From: Alkalicoccobacillus murimartini
GTDB taxonomy: Bacteria; Bacillota; Bacilli; Bacillales; Bacillaceae_D
DNA length: 64,000 bases
Assembly (NCBI RefSeq): GCF_030813245.1
Contig: NZ_JAUSUA010000005.1
Location: 243,581-307,580, forward strand
Reading direction: 5' to 3'
The notes under the pieces are model-generated. The model did not search any database. It had not been told where the DNA came from and saw only the letters and a list, made by a program, of their open reading frames with translations. Shown here in pieces: positions 45,952 through 54,777 of this stretch; position 1 is the stretch's first letter, and each line of letters opens with the position of its first letter. Both the position numbers and the translations under genes were made by a program.

Positions 45952-46704
45952 CTATTTCTTTTTCTTTGATAGCGTGGCTTCATCTGATGTTTTGTATCTA
46001 CGGTGGGTTAACTTTGAAAGCCAAATACTCATTTCATAGAGTAAAAGCAAAGGTACAGTTACCATTAAGTGTGAAAATAAGTCAGGTGGTGTAATTAATC
46101 CAGCTATTATAAGTAAAACAAAGTAAGCATATTTACGAATCTTGCGTAAAAAATCAGGTGTAATGAGACCAATGCGGGTTAAAAACATCACAACAACTGG
46201 AAGCTGAAACAATGCCCCAAATGGCAAAATCAGTTGAAACAAAAATGAAAAGTATTCATTAATGCCATATTGCTCTGTGATATCAAGTCGTTCAGCCATA
46301 CTCGCCATAAAAGAGAGCATGAATGGAAACAGTACAAAATATGCAAATGCAATCCCTACTAAAAATAAAACAAAGGCAATAGGTATATACGCGAGCGTTG
46401 CTTTCTGTTCTTTTTCATGAAGACCTGGTTTGACAAATGCCCATAGCTGATACAATACAACTGGAAAGATGAGTACAATTCCAATAGCAAAGGTAAACGT
46501 CATAAAGATTCGCAAGGGGTCAGTCATCTTAAATGCATTCATTGGTAGATCTCGTGCCTCAGGCGTTTGCTGTAACAAAGTGATAAGTGGTGAAGAGATA
46601 AAAAATCCAACGATTAGCGCCATTACAAAAAAGACGAGGACGATAAAAAGTCTTCGTCTTAATTCCTCAAGGTGAGCCCATATGGCCATGTCCTGTTCTT
46701 TCAT
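45952..46704 (-). CDS. tatC: Twin-arginine translocase subunit TatC
   Basis: A 250-residue six-span membrane protein that recognises twin-Arg signal peptides of folded proteins. HLEELRRRL near residue 11 and the YQLWAFVKPGLHEKE segment are TatC signatures; FGALFQLPVVVMFL is the loop after the fourth span. The C-terminus is lysine-rich. It follows tatA by 18 bp in the rex-tatA-tatC order of B. subtilis ydiH-tatAy-tatCy. Confidence 0.95.
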   Translation of the reverse strand: MKEQDMAIWAHLEELRRRLFIVLVFFVMALIVGFFISSPLITLLQQTPEARDLPMNAFKMTDPLRIFMTFTFAIGIVLIFPVVLYQLWAFVKPGLHEKEQKATLAYIPIAFVLFLVGIAFAYFVLFPFMLSFMASMAERLDITEQYGINEYFSFLFQLILPFGALFQLPVVVMFLTRIGLITPDFLRKIRKYAYFVLLIIAGLITPPDLFSHLMVTVPLLLLYEMSIWLSKLTHRRYKTSDEATLSKKKK

Positions 46705-46722
46705 ATGAGATCCATCCTTATT

Positions 46723-46905
46723 CTAGACTTGGTCTTTCTCTCGTTTCTTTTCATCATCATCTTCAGCAAGACCTTTTGTTGCATTCTTAAATTCACGTAA
46801 GCTAGAACCAAATGCTTTTCCTAGTTCTGGAAGCTTCTTTGGACCAAAAATCAGCAAAGCAACGATAGCAATTAATATTATACTCCATGGACCAAGTGGT
46901 GACAT
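46723..46905 (-). CDS. tatA: Twin-arginine translocase subunit TatA
   Basis: A 60-residue single-span protein. PWSIILIAIVALLIFGPKKLPELGKAFG gives the span, the FGPKKLPEL hinge and the amphipathic helix; the tail is charged. It forms the pore or membrane-thinning part of the Tat system. Two-component TatA-TatC systems, without TatB, are normal in Bacillus. Between rex and tatC. Confidence 0.95.
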   Translation of the reverse strand: MSPLGPWSIILIAIVALLIFGPKKLPELGKAFGSSLREFKNATKGLAEDDDEKKREKDQV

Positions 46906-46920
46906 ACAAAATCATCCTCC

Positions 46921-47568
46921 TTATTGTGGTGAATCTAATGGATAATGCTTAAGAAAATAGACGAGCGCCTGAAGTTCAACGGCGAGATCGATATGATGGA
47001 CTCTAACAGAATCAGGAACCGTTAATCTAGCTGGTGTGAAATTAAGAATACCTTTCACTCCTGCTGCCACAAGCCTGTCCGCAATTTTTTGAGCAACTGG
47101 TGCAGGAACCGTTAAAATCGCTACTGTAATGTTCTCAGTGTGCAACGCCTCAAACTGGTTTAAGTCATGTATCTCTACACCACCAACATTAGTTCCTACT
47201 TTGTCTTCATCTACATCAAAAGCCATCTCAATTTGTGTATTGTTATTTTTGAAAAAATTATAATGCAAAAATGCTGTGCCTAGATTCCCGACTCCAACCA
47301 ACATAACTTTCGTTAATTCATCTTGGTCCAGTGTTTCACGGAAAAAAGAGAGCAGATAATTTACATTATACCCATATCCTTTTTTGCCTAAAGCACCGAA
47401 ATAAGAAAAATCACGTCTGATCGTTGCAGAATCTACTTTGACCGCTTCACTCAGCTCTGTAGAGGAGACTCGTTGCTTCCCAGAAGAATGCAAATTCTCA
47501 AGAAACCGATAGTAGAGCGGTAGTCTTTTTGCTGTTGCTTGTGGGATCTTCATTTGTTCTGACTTCAT
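46921..47568 (-). CDS. rex: Redox-sensing transcriptional repressor Rex
   Basis: A 215-residue dimeric repressor sensing NADH/NAD+. The winged helix (about residues 1-80) has [17 protein letters not shown] and [14 protein letters not shown]; the Rossmann domain has [16 protein letters not shown] at 47566-47568 follows AGGAGG. A near-perfect 19-bp inverted repeat with TTCTC/GAGAA arms (47592-47610) lies just upstream. It does not match the known Rex box, and no Rex box is seen here. Neighbour order equals B. subtilis ydiH. Confidence 0.95.
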   Translation of the reverse strand: MKSEQMKIPQATAKRLPLYYRFLENLHSSGKQRVSSTELSEAVKVDSATIRRDFSYFGALGKKGYGYNVNYLLSFFRETLDQDELTKVMLVGVGNLGTAFLHYNFFKNNNTQIEMAFDVDEDKVGTNVGGVEIHDLNQFEALHTENITVAILTVPAPVAQKIADRLVAAGVKGILNFTPARLTVPDSVRVHHIDLAVELQALVYFLKHYPLDSPQ

Positions 47569-47736
47569 TAGTTTCCTCCTGAGACTGTTCATTCTCTTTT
47601 GAAGAGAGAACTACCTTCATTGTACACTATTTTTTGAGTAATGTAAGGGTTAGCATAATAAGTATTCGTAAGTTGTTAGGATGACATCATATACGTTACA
47701 CTAATAGAAAAGAACTGTACATGGGAAGGACTTATT

Positions 47737-49668
47737 ATGATTGTTTTACAATGTATCAATATTTCAAAAGCATTTATTGCAGAACCTATCTTAAAGAACG
47801 TTAAGCTTGAGGTTCAAACTGGAGATAGACTTGCTCTTGTAGGGCGAAATGGTGCTGGAAAATCAACACTTCTTAAGATCATTGCAGGTGAGTATCAACC
47901 AGATGAAGGACAAGTGATGATTCCAAAAGGCGTTCGAATTGGGTATCTTGAACAACATAGTGGACTAGCTTCTGACCGGTCAATTTGGGATGAAATGCTA
48001 ACTGTATTCGAACCATTACGCCAAAAGGAGAAAAAGCTTCGAGAACTAGAGAGTTTGATGTCTGATCAAACCGTTCTCTCTAATGATACTCAATACACAA
48101 AACTCCTTAAAGAATATGACGAGCTGCAGATTACGTTTAAGGATGAAGGCGGTTATCAGTATGAGGCTGATATTCGCAGTATCCTCTCAGGGCTTCACTT
48201 CTCTAACTTTGACTACACGACAAGTATCTCAAAGCTAAGTGGTGGACAACGCACAAGACTTGCCCTTGCTAAGTTACTGCTGTCTAAACCAGACCTCTTG
48301 ATATTGGATGAGCCAACTAACCACCTTGATATTGACACGTTATCATGGCTAGAGCAGTTTTTAACTGGATATCAGGGCGCCATCTTACTCGTATCCCATG
48401 ACCGGTATTTCCTTGATCAAATTGTAACGGGAGTAATTGAACTTTCCAGGCAACATTCATTGAAATATACAGGGAATTACAGCCATTATTTAGACGAGAA
48501 GGCCGCACGATTTGAGCAAGAACTAAAACAGTTTGAAAAGCAGCAGGGTGAAGTTGCTAAGCTTGAGGATTTTATCGCTCGCAATTTGGTGCGTGCCTCG
48601 ACAACAAAACGAGCCCAAAGTAGAAGAAAGCAACTAGAAAAAATGACGATGCTCGACAGACCCGCTGGCTCAGAGAAATCAGCTACATTTTCATTTGATA
48701 TTAAGCGTCAAAGTGGAAATGAAGTGCTTCGAATAAGTGATCTTAATGTAAGTTTTTCCGATCAGCCAATTTTGTCTAATTTAACCCTCGAACTTAACAG
48801 AGGGGAAAGTGTCGCATTAATCGGTCCAAATGGTGCCGGAAAATCTACTTTGCTTAAAGCGATCACAAACAGAATTGAGCCCGAAACTGGAACCATTCGC
48901 CTCGGTTCTCATGTAACGCTCGGTTACTATGACCAGGTCCAGGCAGATCTCCAATCTAATAAATCCGTTCTAGATGAACTTTGGGATGAGCACTCCCTAT
49001 TACCTGAGAAAGAAATTCGTACTGTTCTCGGTAACTTTTTATTTAGTGGAGATGATGTGCTAAAACCTGTAACGGCGTTAAGTGGTGGAGAAAAAGCTAG
49101 GCTCGCTCTCGCTAAGCTTATGATGCAAAAAGCTAATTTACTCTTACTTGATGAACCGACAAACCATCTAGACTTAGATGCTAAGGAAGTTCTTGAAGCT
49201 GCATTAATTGACTACCCAGGCACTTTATTATTTGTATCACATGACCGATATTTTCTAAATCGATTAACTACACGGACAGTGGAACTCTCGGATGGAAAAA
49301 CAACCTCTTTCTTAGGAGATTATGATTACTATCTTGAGAAAAAAGAAGAAAAGAAGCAATTTGATCTTCTTGAAGAACAGAAAAATAGTTCAGTTCAAAC
49401 AAAAGAAGCACAAGCACCTAAGCAAAACTATTCTCAAGATAAAGAAGCAAAAAAACAAGAACGTCAGCGTCTCCGTCGAATTGAATCCATTGAAACTGAA
49501 ATGGCTGAACTTGAAGAGACGATTAATAAAAATGAACTCGCCTTATGTGATCCAGAGATTTATGCTGATCATGTTCGCGCCACTGAGATCCAAGAGGAAC
49601 TAACGTCATCTAATCAGTTACTTGAGTCTCTAATGGAAGAATGGGAAGCTCTTCAGCTAGAAGAATAA
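47737..49668 (+). CDS. ydiF: ABC-F type ribosome-associated ATPase (YdiF-like)
   Basis: A 643-residue soluble protein with two ABC domains. Walker A motifs are GRNGAGKS and GPNGAGKS; signatures are LSGGQRTRLALAKLLL and LSGGEKARLALAKLMM; Walker B LILDEPTNHLD and LLLDEPTNHLD. The linker between them (about residues 245-320) is the charged P-site tRNA interaction motif, and the C-terminal 90 residues form a coiled coil. ABC-F proteins act on ribosomes, not membranes. It lies opposite rex and near tsaD, as in B. subtilis. ATG follows GGGAAGGA. Confidence 0.92.
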   Translation: MIVLQCINISKAFIAEPILKNVKLEVQTGDRLALVGRNGAGKSTLLKIIAGEYQPDEGQVMIPKGVRIGYLEQHSGLASDRSIWDEMLTVFEPLRQKEKKLRELESLMSDQTVLSNDTQYTKLLKEYDELQITFKDEGGYQYEADIRSILSGLHFSNFDYTTSISKLSGGQRTRLALAKLLLSKPDLLILDEPTNHLDIDTLSWLEQFLTGYQGAILLVSHDRYFLDQIVTGVIELSRQHSLKYTGNYSHYLDEKAARFEQELKQFEKQQGEVAKLEDFIARNLVRASTTKRAQSRRKQLEKMTMLDRPAGSEKSATFSFDIKRQSGNEVLRISDLNVSFSDQPILSNLTLELNRGESVALIGPNGAGKSTLLKAITNRIEPETGTIRLGSHVTLGYYDQVQADLQSNKSVLDELWDEHSLLPEKEIRTVLGNFLFSGDDVLKPVTALSGGEKARLALAKLMMQKANLLLLDEPTNHLDLDAKEVLEAALIDYPGTLLFVSHDRYFLNRLTTRTVELSDGKTTSFLGDYDYYLEKKEEKKQFDLLEEQKNSSVQTKEAQAPKQNYSQDKEAKKQERQRLRRIESIETEMAELEETINKNELALCDPEIYADHVRATEIQEELTSSNQLLESLMEEWEALQLEE

Positions 49669-49674
49669 GGATCG

Positions 49675-49710
49675 AGTGCAGCGCTAATGAAATGTGCTGC
49701 ACTTTTTTTA
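49675..49710 (+). terminator. Terminator of ydiF
   Basis: AGTGCAGC and GCTGCACT with a 13-base loop, followed by seven Ts. It reaches the end of the convergent gene. Confidence 0.85.
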
Positions 49711-51840
49711 TAGAATCGTACGCTCCTCCACTTGAATCCAATAAAAATAAGTAGCTATCACACAAAACATTGAGGTCGCAGCTGCAACAACTCCTGAATC
49801 ATTTATGAGAAGAAGGATAATTGAGCAAACAACTCCTGTTTTTATAAACACCTGTTTACTCAACTCATTAAACCGAACACGTTTCCACCATAAAATCACA
49901 CCAGCAAGCAAATAACTCGTGACGAGCAGCTGAGTCCAATTTGAATGCTTAAACAACTTCACATTCATTTCTAGCTTACGAATGATCGTATCTGCTATAA
50001 AGGAAATATCTCCAGCAAACAACCTTCCGAAAGCCGTTCCAATATGTGATGGCTTACCGATCAGTTGAAGAATATACAGAAACAAGATAGCACCTACTCC
50101 AGTTGTTATAAATAGAAGGAGTCGTTTTTTTGCTGTGAAAGTGACATTTCTATATAACACCAGCCAATACAGGGTCGCCAAACCAGCTGATAAGAACCCT
50201 CCTGCATTTGCTCCAAGCTGGCTGGATCCAAGAAATAATAGTTGGCCTCCTAAAATAAATACGAGTAGCAAGCTCCTCGTCCACACATGATGAATTCGAC
50301 TTACATAGACAGTGATAACAAACATAAAGCTTATAAAAATCCCCACATATTCATTACCAATCCCATAATACCTTGCACCGATAATTGGATCATATCCTAG
50401 ATACGAGTGAGACAACAGTGTTGAACCTGTTACTACATCGATCACTAGTACAATCAATGTTACTGCTATGGTCATAGCTAATCCAACGTCTGCAAAGATA
50501 CGAAGCACAGCCCCCCATATAACCGAACACGTAATAAGCGTAAGGATAAAAACCCACACACTAGCTTTAGTTTCCAAACCAGCTAACACTAAAAACCAAA
50601 GAGGTGAGCTAAGTGCGGATAAAAGGACTGTTTGAAGGAAGATCTGGCTTCTATCTTTTTTAGAGCCTAACCAAGTAAAACAGCCCACTGCAAGCAGTAG
50701 AATAGCCAGTGAGCTCACATATATTGAAAGAACTAGCGCACGTGACTCAAAGACACTCACAGACTGATCCACGCTACGTAGCAAGGTCTGAGATGAATTT
50801 TCTGTAGTAGGAGTTTTTATTAATGGAAAACCTAGATCATAGTCATTTGACGACAAACCTAACCTCTGAACAAAAGTAGGCACAATATCAATATTGCTTA
50901 AAACATCTGTTCTTCGTGTTGTTTCTGAGTAAAACACTCCTCCCTTCTCTCCTCTTGTCCAGTTATACACAGGCGCAAGCTGCTGCTTCTTCACATAGGC
51001 ATGCTTATTCACAAATGGCGAAAGCAACCAAATTTCTTCATCAGATTGGTCGTGGATAGTCTGAATAAATGTTTCTAATTCAACTAATGCTTCTTGACTC
51101 TGCTCTACATAACTAGATTCTGTCATTTGATTCTTTAGCTGCTGCAGACGGTAGATATCCCCCCACTCAATTACAATAAAATGAGGACCTTCCGAGGAGA
51201 CACTGTTTACATGTTGAATCATCCATTCCGTATTCATTTTCAACCCAAAGGCACGGCTTGGATCCGGAATGACACTTTCACTTAAGGTACCATTGGTCTC
51301 CCCTCGATTATCCATCGTAAGCAGAGTAGCAAACCTATGTTGTTCATTCGTATCACTTGTTCCCATTGTAAAAGTGGGAATGCTCTCTTTTTTCAGTCGA
51401 TCTCCAAACTGACCAACCTCAGATTTATAAAGCGTCCTCTCATTTTCACGTTGCAATTCCGCTATCAACGGATGAACAATAGGCGCGCTCGTTTGATATC
51501 CTGTAAGCTGTTCATATTGTTCTTTTATTGACCTACTATTTATTATTTCCGTAACATCGTATCCATTCCACCCTGTCACGCTTGACGATTTACGACCTGA
51601 AGCAAGTGTAACCATACTTCCAATATCAGAATGTAATCCTGCAGACTTAGTATTCATCGCACCGATATAAGCTTGATCCCATAATCTCTTGTTCCCAAAC
51701 TGTGAATACCACTCTGTTTCTTCAAAACTCATACCGGGAACAATAATGACAATTTGAGAATTCCCGCTATCATTTGGTTTTGCTTCAACAGAATAGGGTA
51801 TGGATAAAACAAACAGGCAAATTAGAAAAATGATACGCAT
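49708..51840 (-). CDS. Large membrane protein with exported alkaline-phosphatase-like domain
   Basis: A 710-residue protein: signal peptide (1-20), an extracellular domain of about 345 residues with IVIIVPGMSFEE near the start and SNIDIVPTFVQRLGL near its end, as in alkaline-phosphatase-superfamily folds, then about ten membrane spans. The membrane part has GYDPIIGARYYGIGNEYVG and SSQLGANAGG, an unusual conserved-looking motif pair also found, as far as I recall, in uncharacterised Firmicute and actinobacterial membrane proteins. A classical metal-binding Thr/Ser nucleophile is not evident. Function unknown; transfer or trimming of a surface polymer is a guess. ATG follows AAGGAACAAGG. Confidence 0.7.
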   Translation of the reverse strand: MRIIFLICLFVLSIPYSVEAKPNDSGNSQIVIIVPGMSFEETEWYSQFGNKRLWDQAYIGAMNTKSAGLHSDIGSMVTLASGRKSSSVTGWNGYDVTEIINSRSIKEQYEQLTGYQTSAPIVHPLIAELQRENERTLYKSEVGQFGDRLKKESIPTFTMGTSDTNEQHRFATLLTMDNRGETNGTLSESVIPDPSRAFGLKMNTEWMIQHVNSVSSEGPHFIVIEWGDIYRLQQLKNQMTESSYVEQSQEALVELETFIQTIHDQSDEEIWLLSPFVNKHAYVKKQQLAPVYNWTRGEKGGVFYSETTRRTDVLSNIDIVPTFVQRLGLSSNDYDLGFPLIKTPTTENSSQTLLRSVDQSVSVFESRALVLSIYVSSLAILLLAVGCFTWLGSKKDRSQIFLQTVLLSALSSPLWFLVLAGLETKASVWVFILTLITCSVIWGAVLRIFADVGLAMTIAVTLIVLVIDVVTGSTLLSHSYLGYDPIIGARYYGIGNEYVGIFISFMFVITVYVSRIHHVWTRSLLLVFILGGQLLFLGSSQLGANAGGFLSAGLATLYWLVLYRNVTFTAKKRLLLFITTGVGAILFLYILQLIGKPSHIGTAFGRLFAGDISFIADTIIRKLEMNVKLFKHSNWTQLLVTSYLLAGVILWWKRVRFNELSKQVFIKTGVVCSIILLLINDSGVVAAATSMFCVIATYFYWIQVEERTIL

Positions 51841-51870
51841 TATCCTTGTTCCTTTGCAATATATTCTGAC

Positions 51871-52030
51871 ATATCCACATTATCCACATACATATCCACA
51901 GATAAAGGCGAAATAATGATACCCTTTACATTTTGTTTACACTTTCTAAATGTGTCTTAGTATTTCCTTCACATGTTTCTTTCATTATGATTTCCACATT
52001 ATTCACACCTTGTGGATAATGTTATACACA
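51871..52030. promoter_or_regulatory. DnaA-box cluster
   Basis: Four exact TTATNCACA boxes are present: TTATCCACA at 51880-51888, TTATTCACA at 51999-52007, TTATCCACA on the minus strand at 52011-52019, and TTATACACA at 52022-52030. Three weaker ones are ATATCCACA at 51871 and 51892 and ATTTCCACA at 51990. They form two groups about 100 bp apart in the gap between tsaD and the 710-residue protein gene. No dnaA or dnaN gene adjoins, so this is not oriC but a likely DnaA-binding locus. Confidence 0.85.
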
Positions 52031-52033
52031 GAT

Positions 52034-52072
52034 AAAAAGAGCAGATTGGATAACCCAATTCATGCTCTTTTT
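52034..52072. terminator. Hairpin beside the DnaA-box cluster
   Basis: AAAAAGAGCA and TGCTCTTTTT pair, with an inner ATTGG/CCAAT arm. It could terminate in both directions, although it is not directly next to a gene end. Confidence 0.7.
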
Positions 52073-52100
52073 AGTATGCCAATTCTTTTTTATTTCATAA

Positions 52101-52134
52101 AAAAAAGAACAAAAAGGGCTTACCCCTTTTCGTT
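52101..52134 (-). terminator. Terminator of the thiL-tsaD operon
   Basis: On the minus strand GAACGAAAAGGG pairs with CCCTTTTTGTTC around a short loop, followed by TTTTTTTT; it lies 17 bp after the tsaD stop. Confidence 0.8.
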
Positions 52135-52150
52135 CCTAATAAGTTACCGT

Positions 52151-53155
52151 TTATAATTCCATCCCTGGACGACCATTCAAATCCCATCCCGCAAATGAAG
52201 CTTGTTCTAATTGATAAAATGCTGCTGCACCGATCATAGCCGCATTATCTGTACATAAAGGTAATGGCGGTATAGACAAGGTTAGAGATTCAGCAAATTC
52301 TTTCTCCAAAGCAGCACGTAATCCTTTATTGGCTGCAACTCCTCCAGCAACAACTAATTGATTCACGCCATACTTATTAACAGCTGTCCTCGTCTTAGTT
52401 ACTAGCACTTCTATGACACTCTCTTGAAAACTAGCTGCCAAATTAGCTGGATTCGTTTCTTCTCCACGTTGTTTTTGATTATGCACGACGTTTAAGACGT
52501 GTGACTTCAAACCACTAAAACTAAAATCTAAAGAATTTGGCTCAAGCCACGAACGTGGAAATGTCAAAACAGCTTCCCCTTCGTGTGCCAATCGATCAAT
52601 ATGCGGACCCCCAGGATAAGGTAAGCCTAACGTACGGGCTACTTTATCATATGCTTCACCGACAGCATCATCTCGAGTCATGCCAATCGTCTCGTAGTGT
52701 CCATCCTTCTCCATGTATATCAGCTCAGTATGACCACCAGATACAACCAAAGCTAATAATGGAAAATGCATTGGTTGCTCAAGTTGATTCGCATAAATAT
52801 GACCTGCAATGTGATGCACTCCAATAAGAGGAAGTCCGTGTGCAAATGCCATAGCTTTTGCCGCGTGAACACCTATTAGCAGAGCTCCCACAAGTCCTGG
52901 TCCCTCTGTTACCGCCACCGCATCTAAGTCACTTGGTTTAAGGTTTGCTTCTTCAAGGGCTTGCTCAATTATTCTTGTAACTTGCTCTACATGATGTCTT
53001 GAGGCTACCTCAGGAACCACTCCACCAAAACGTTTATGGCTTTCAATTTGCGAAGCCACTACATTACTAAGAATGGTCGTTCCGTTTTCAATTATAGCTG
53101 CCGCTGTTTCATCACAACTTGTTTCTATCGCTAAAATTCGTTTTGTTTTTGTCAT
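52151..53155 (-). CDS. tsaD: tRNA N6-threonylcarbamoyltransferase TsaD
   Basis: A 334-residue ASKHA-fold enzyme that transfers threonylcarbamoyl to A37 of ANN-decoding tRNAs. [14 protein letters not shown] starts the nucleotide fold; [11 protein letters not shown] holds the HxxxH metal site; [16 protein letters not shown] and [12 protein letters not shown] are signatures. It is the last gene of thiL-tsaE-tsaB-rimI-tsaD, so three of the four Tsa proteins are encoded together (TsaC lies elsewhere). Confidence 0.97.
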   Translation of the reverse strand: MTKTKRILAIETSCDETAAAIIENGTTILSNVVASQIESHKRFGGVVPEVASRHHVEQVTRIIEQALEEANLKPSDLDAVAVTEGPGLVGALLIGVHAAKAMAFAHGLPLIGVHHIAGHIYANQLEQPMHFPLLALVVSGGHTELIYMEKDGHYETIGMTRDDAVGEAYDKVARTLGLPYPGGPHIDRLAHEGEAVLTFPRSWLEPNSLDFSFSGLKSHVLNVVHNQKQRGEETNPANLAASFQESVIEVLVTKTRTAVNKYGVNQLVVAGGVAANKGLRAALEKEFAESLTLSIPPLPLCTDNAAMIGAAAFYQLEQASFAGWDLNGRPGMEL

Positions 53156-53156
53156 T

Positions 53157-53603
53157 TTAGAAATCCACCCACATTACCCATGCGTCTTCCGCATTGTCTT
53201 GATAGTAGTTTTTTCGTATTCCGCCTTTTTTCATTCCAAACTTTGCGTATAATCCTTGAGCTACGATATTTGATTCTCTTACCTCAAGTGAAACACGTTT
53301 CCCATCCATTCCTTTAATAACGGTAATGGCTGTTTCTAGAAGCTCTTCGCCGCGTTTTTCACCCCTATGAGATGAAAGAACCGCAATATTCGTAATTTGG
53401 GCATCGCCTGCTATAAGCCAAAACCCACAGTAGCCAATAATTTTTTCCTCTAACTCATATACGAGATAATGAGCATAATGATTCACTGTTAACTCATTTT
53501 CAAAGATGCCTTTAGTCCAAGGTGTCGTAAATGCATTTCGTTCTACTTCCATAACATTATCCACATCATCCATCGTCATAAACCTTATGTGGCTGTTACT
53601 CAT
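53157..53603 (-). CDS. rimI: Ribosomal protein S18-alanine N-acetyltransferase RimI
   Basis: A 148-residue GNAT enzyme. [16 protein letters not shown] begins the fold; the acetyl-CoA loop is [13 protein letters not shown] (a variant of RxxGxG/A), and [22 protein letters not shown] is the C-terminal substrate motif typical of RimI. ATG at 53601-53603 follows GGGGCAAAG and overlaps the tsaB stop by eight bases. It ends one base before the tsaD start. Confidence 0.92.
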   Translation of the reverse strand: MSNSHIRFMTMDDVDNVMEVERNAFTTPWTKGIFENELTVNHYAHYLVYELEEKIIGYCGFWLIAGDAQITNIAVLSSHRGEKRGEELLETAITVIKGMDGKRVSLEVRESNIVAQGLYAKFGMKKGGIRKNYYQDNAEDAWVMWVDF

Positions 53604-54312
53604 TTTCTTTGCCCCGTATACCTTGCGCTTCTTGCCACTTCGCCTCAGCTTCTGACAATTGCAGATAATTTGGAACCAACGAATGAACGTCTGAGACAGG
53701 ATTTTTCTCCTCACCTAAGGCTGCCAATTCAGCCGGACGCGGAAGTTGCATCGTTGGTGGTGCAAAGTGAGCAAGGTCTCCTAGTTTCTCGCGAATAAGC
53801 TCCTGATGAAGATTCAGATCGGCACCTGTGAATAAAACAGGTTGAGTGCTCAGAGCTAGTTGATCTAGCCAATCAGAGAGATCCATCAAACATTCTTCTT
53901 GCTGTTGAATGACACTTCCCTCATCACAAGCATAGAGCCCTGTATAAACCCGACCTCGACGTGCATCAATGATTGGACAGATCCGTCCTGAAAAATAGCG
54001 GCCCTGCTGCGCCATTAATTCTAGGCTCGACACCCCAACAAGTGGTATATCTAAAGTCCAAGCAAGCGTTTTGGCTGTCGTCACACCAATTCTTACGCCT
54101 GTATATGAACCAGGACCAACAGCAACAACCATATTTGTTAATTGCTTCGGTTCAATGCTGAGTTCTTTTAGTACGTCAGCTATCGCTGGCATTAATCTAA
54201 GTGAATGATTCTTTTTAATATGAGTGGTTACATCTGCTAAAACTTGTCCATCTTGCAGAACCGCTACGCCTAGAACATAAGAAGACGTATCCACCGCTAA
54301 CGTTATTCCCAT
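53596..54312 (-). CDS. tsaB: tRNA threonylcarbamoyladenosine biosynthesis protein TsaB
   Basis: A 238-residue ASKHA-fold partner of TsaD, lacking the metal site. ITLAVDTSSYVLGVAV, VVAVGPGSYTGVRIGVTTAKTLAW and VPLVGVSSLELMA are the family marks. The ATG follows AAGGAGTT and overlaps the tsaE stop by ten bases. It scaffolds the TsaB-TsaD-TsaE complex. Confidence 0.95.
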   Translation of the reverse strand: MGITLAVDTSSYVLGVAVLQDGQVLADVTTHIKKNHSLRLMPAIADVLKELSIEPKQLTNMVVAVGPGSYTGVRIGVTTAKTLAWTLDIPLVGVSSLELMAQQGRYFSGRICPIIDARRGRVYTGLYACDEGSVIQQQEECLMDLSDWLDQLALSTQPVLFTGADLNLHQELIREKLGDLAHFAPPTMQLPRPAELAALGEEKNPVSDVHSLVPNYLQLSEAEAKWQEAQGIRGKENE

Positions 54313-54767
54313 TCTGTTAACTCCTTACAAAGCTGTTCGAAGCGTTCACTGTGCGGCTCAAACAACAAATATCTTTTTTCTGTACCAGCGTGACGAATGG
54401 TAATATCTAACCGTTTTTCCGGCAGCTGCTCTGTAATCTTAGATGCCCATTCAATTACACTGATTCCCTCACCATAAAAATACTCATCCAGCCCAATATC
54501 TTGTCCACTTTCATCATCCAGTCGATACACATCCATATGGTAAAGTGGTAGACGGCCTTCATATTCCTTAATAATAGTAAAGGTTGGACTGTTTACAACT
54601 TTAGTCACTCCAAGACCTTTAGAAAGGCCTTTCGTAAAATGGGTTTTCCCTGCTCCTAAATCTCCCTCTAATGTAATGACATCACCTGCGTTCAACAAAC
54701 GCCCGAGTTGCTCTGCAAAATACATTGTTTCTTCAGGAGAATCCATTCGTTTCTTAAATCTATTCAT
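54303..54767 (-). CDS. tsaE: tRNA threonylcarbamoyladenosine biosynthesis ATPase TsaE
   Basis: A 154-residue P-loop ATPase. Walker A is LEGDLGAGKTHFTKG; SPTFTIIKEYEG and LYHMDVYRL are TsaE motifs; VIEWASK is also typical. It drives turnover of the TsaBD complex. ATG at 54765-54767 follows AAGGTG and overlaps the thiL gene end region, showing coupled translation. Confidence 0.95.
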   Translation of the reverse strand: MNRFKKRMDSPEETMYFAEQLGRLLNAGDVITLEGDLGAGKTHFTKGLSKGLGVTKVVNSPTFTIIKEYEGRLPLYHMDVYRLDDESGQDIGLDEYFYGEGISVIEWASKITEQLPEKRLDITIRHAGTEKRYLLFEPHSERFEQLCKELTEWE

Positions 54768-54777
54768 CGCTTCACCT

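Noticed and set aside
47593..47736. Rex box at the rex promoter
   Set aside because: No match to TTGTGAA-N4-TTCACAA; only an imperfect TTCTC/GAGAA palindrome is present.
51841..52150. Chromosomal origin of replication
   Set aside because: DnaA boxes are clustered, but there is no dnaA/dnaN and no clear AT-rich unwinding element with DnaA-trio; a titration-type cluster is more likely.
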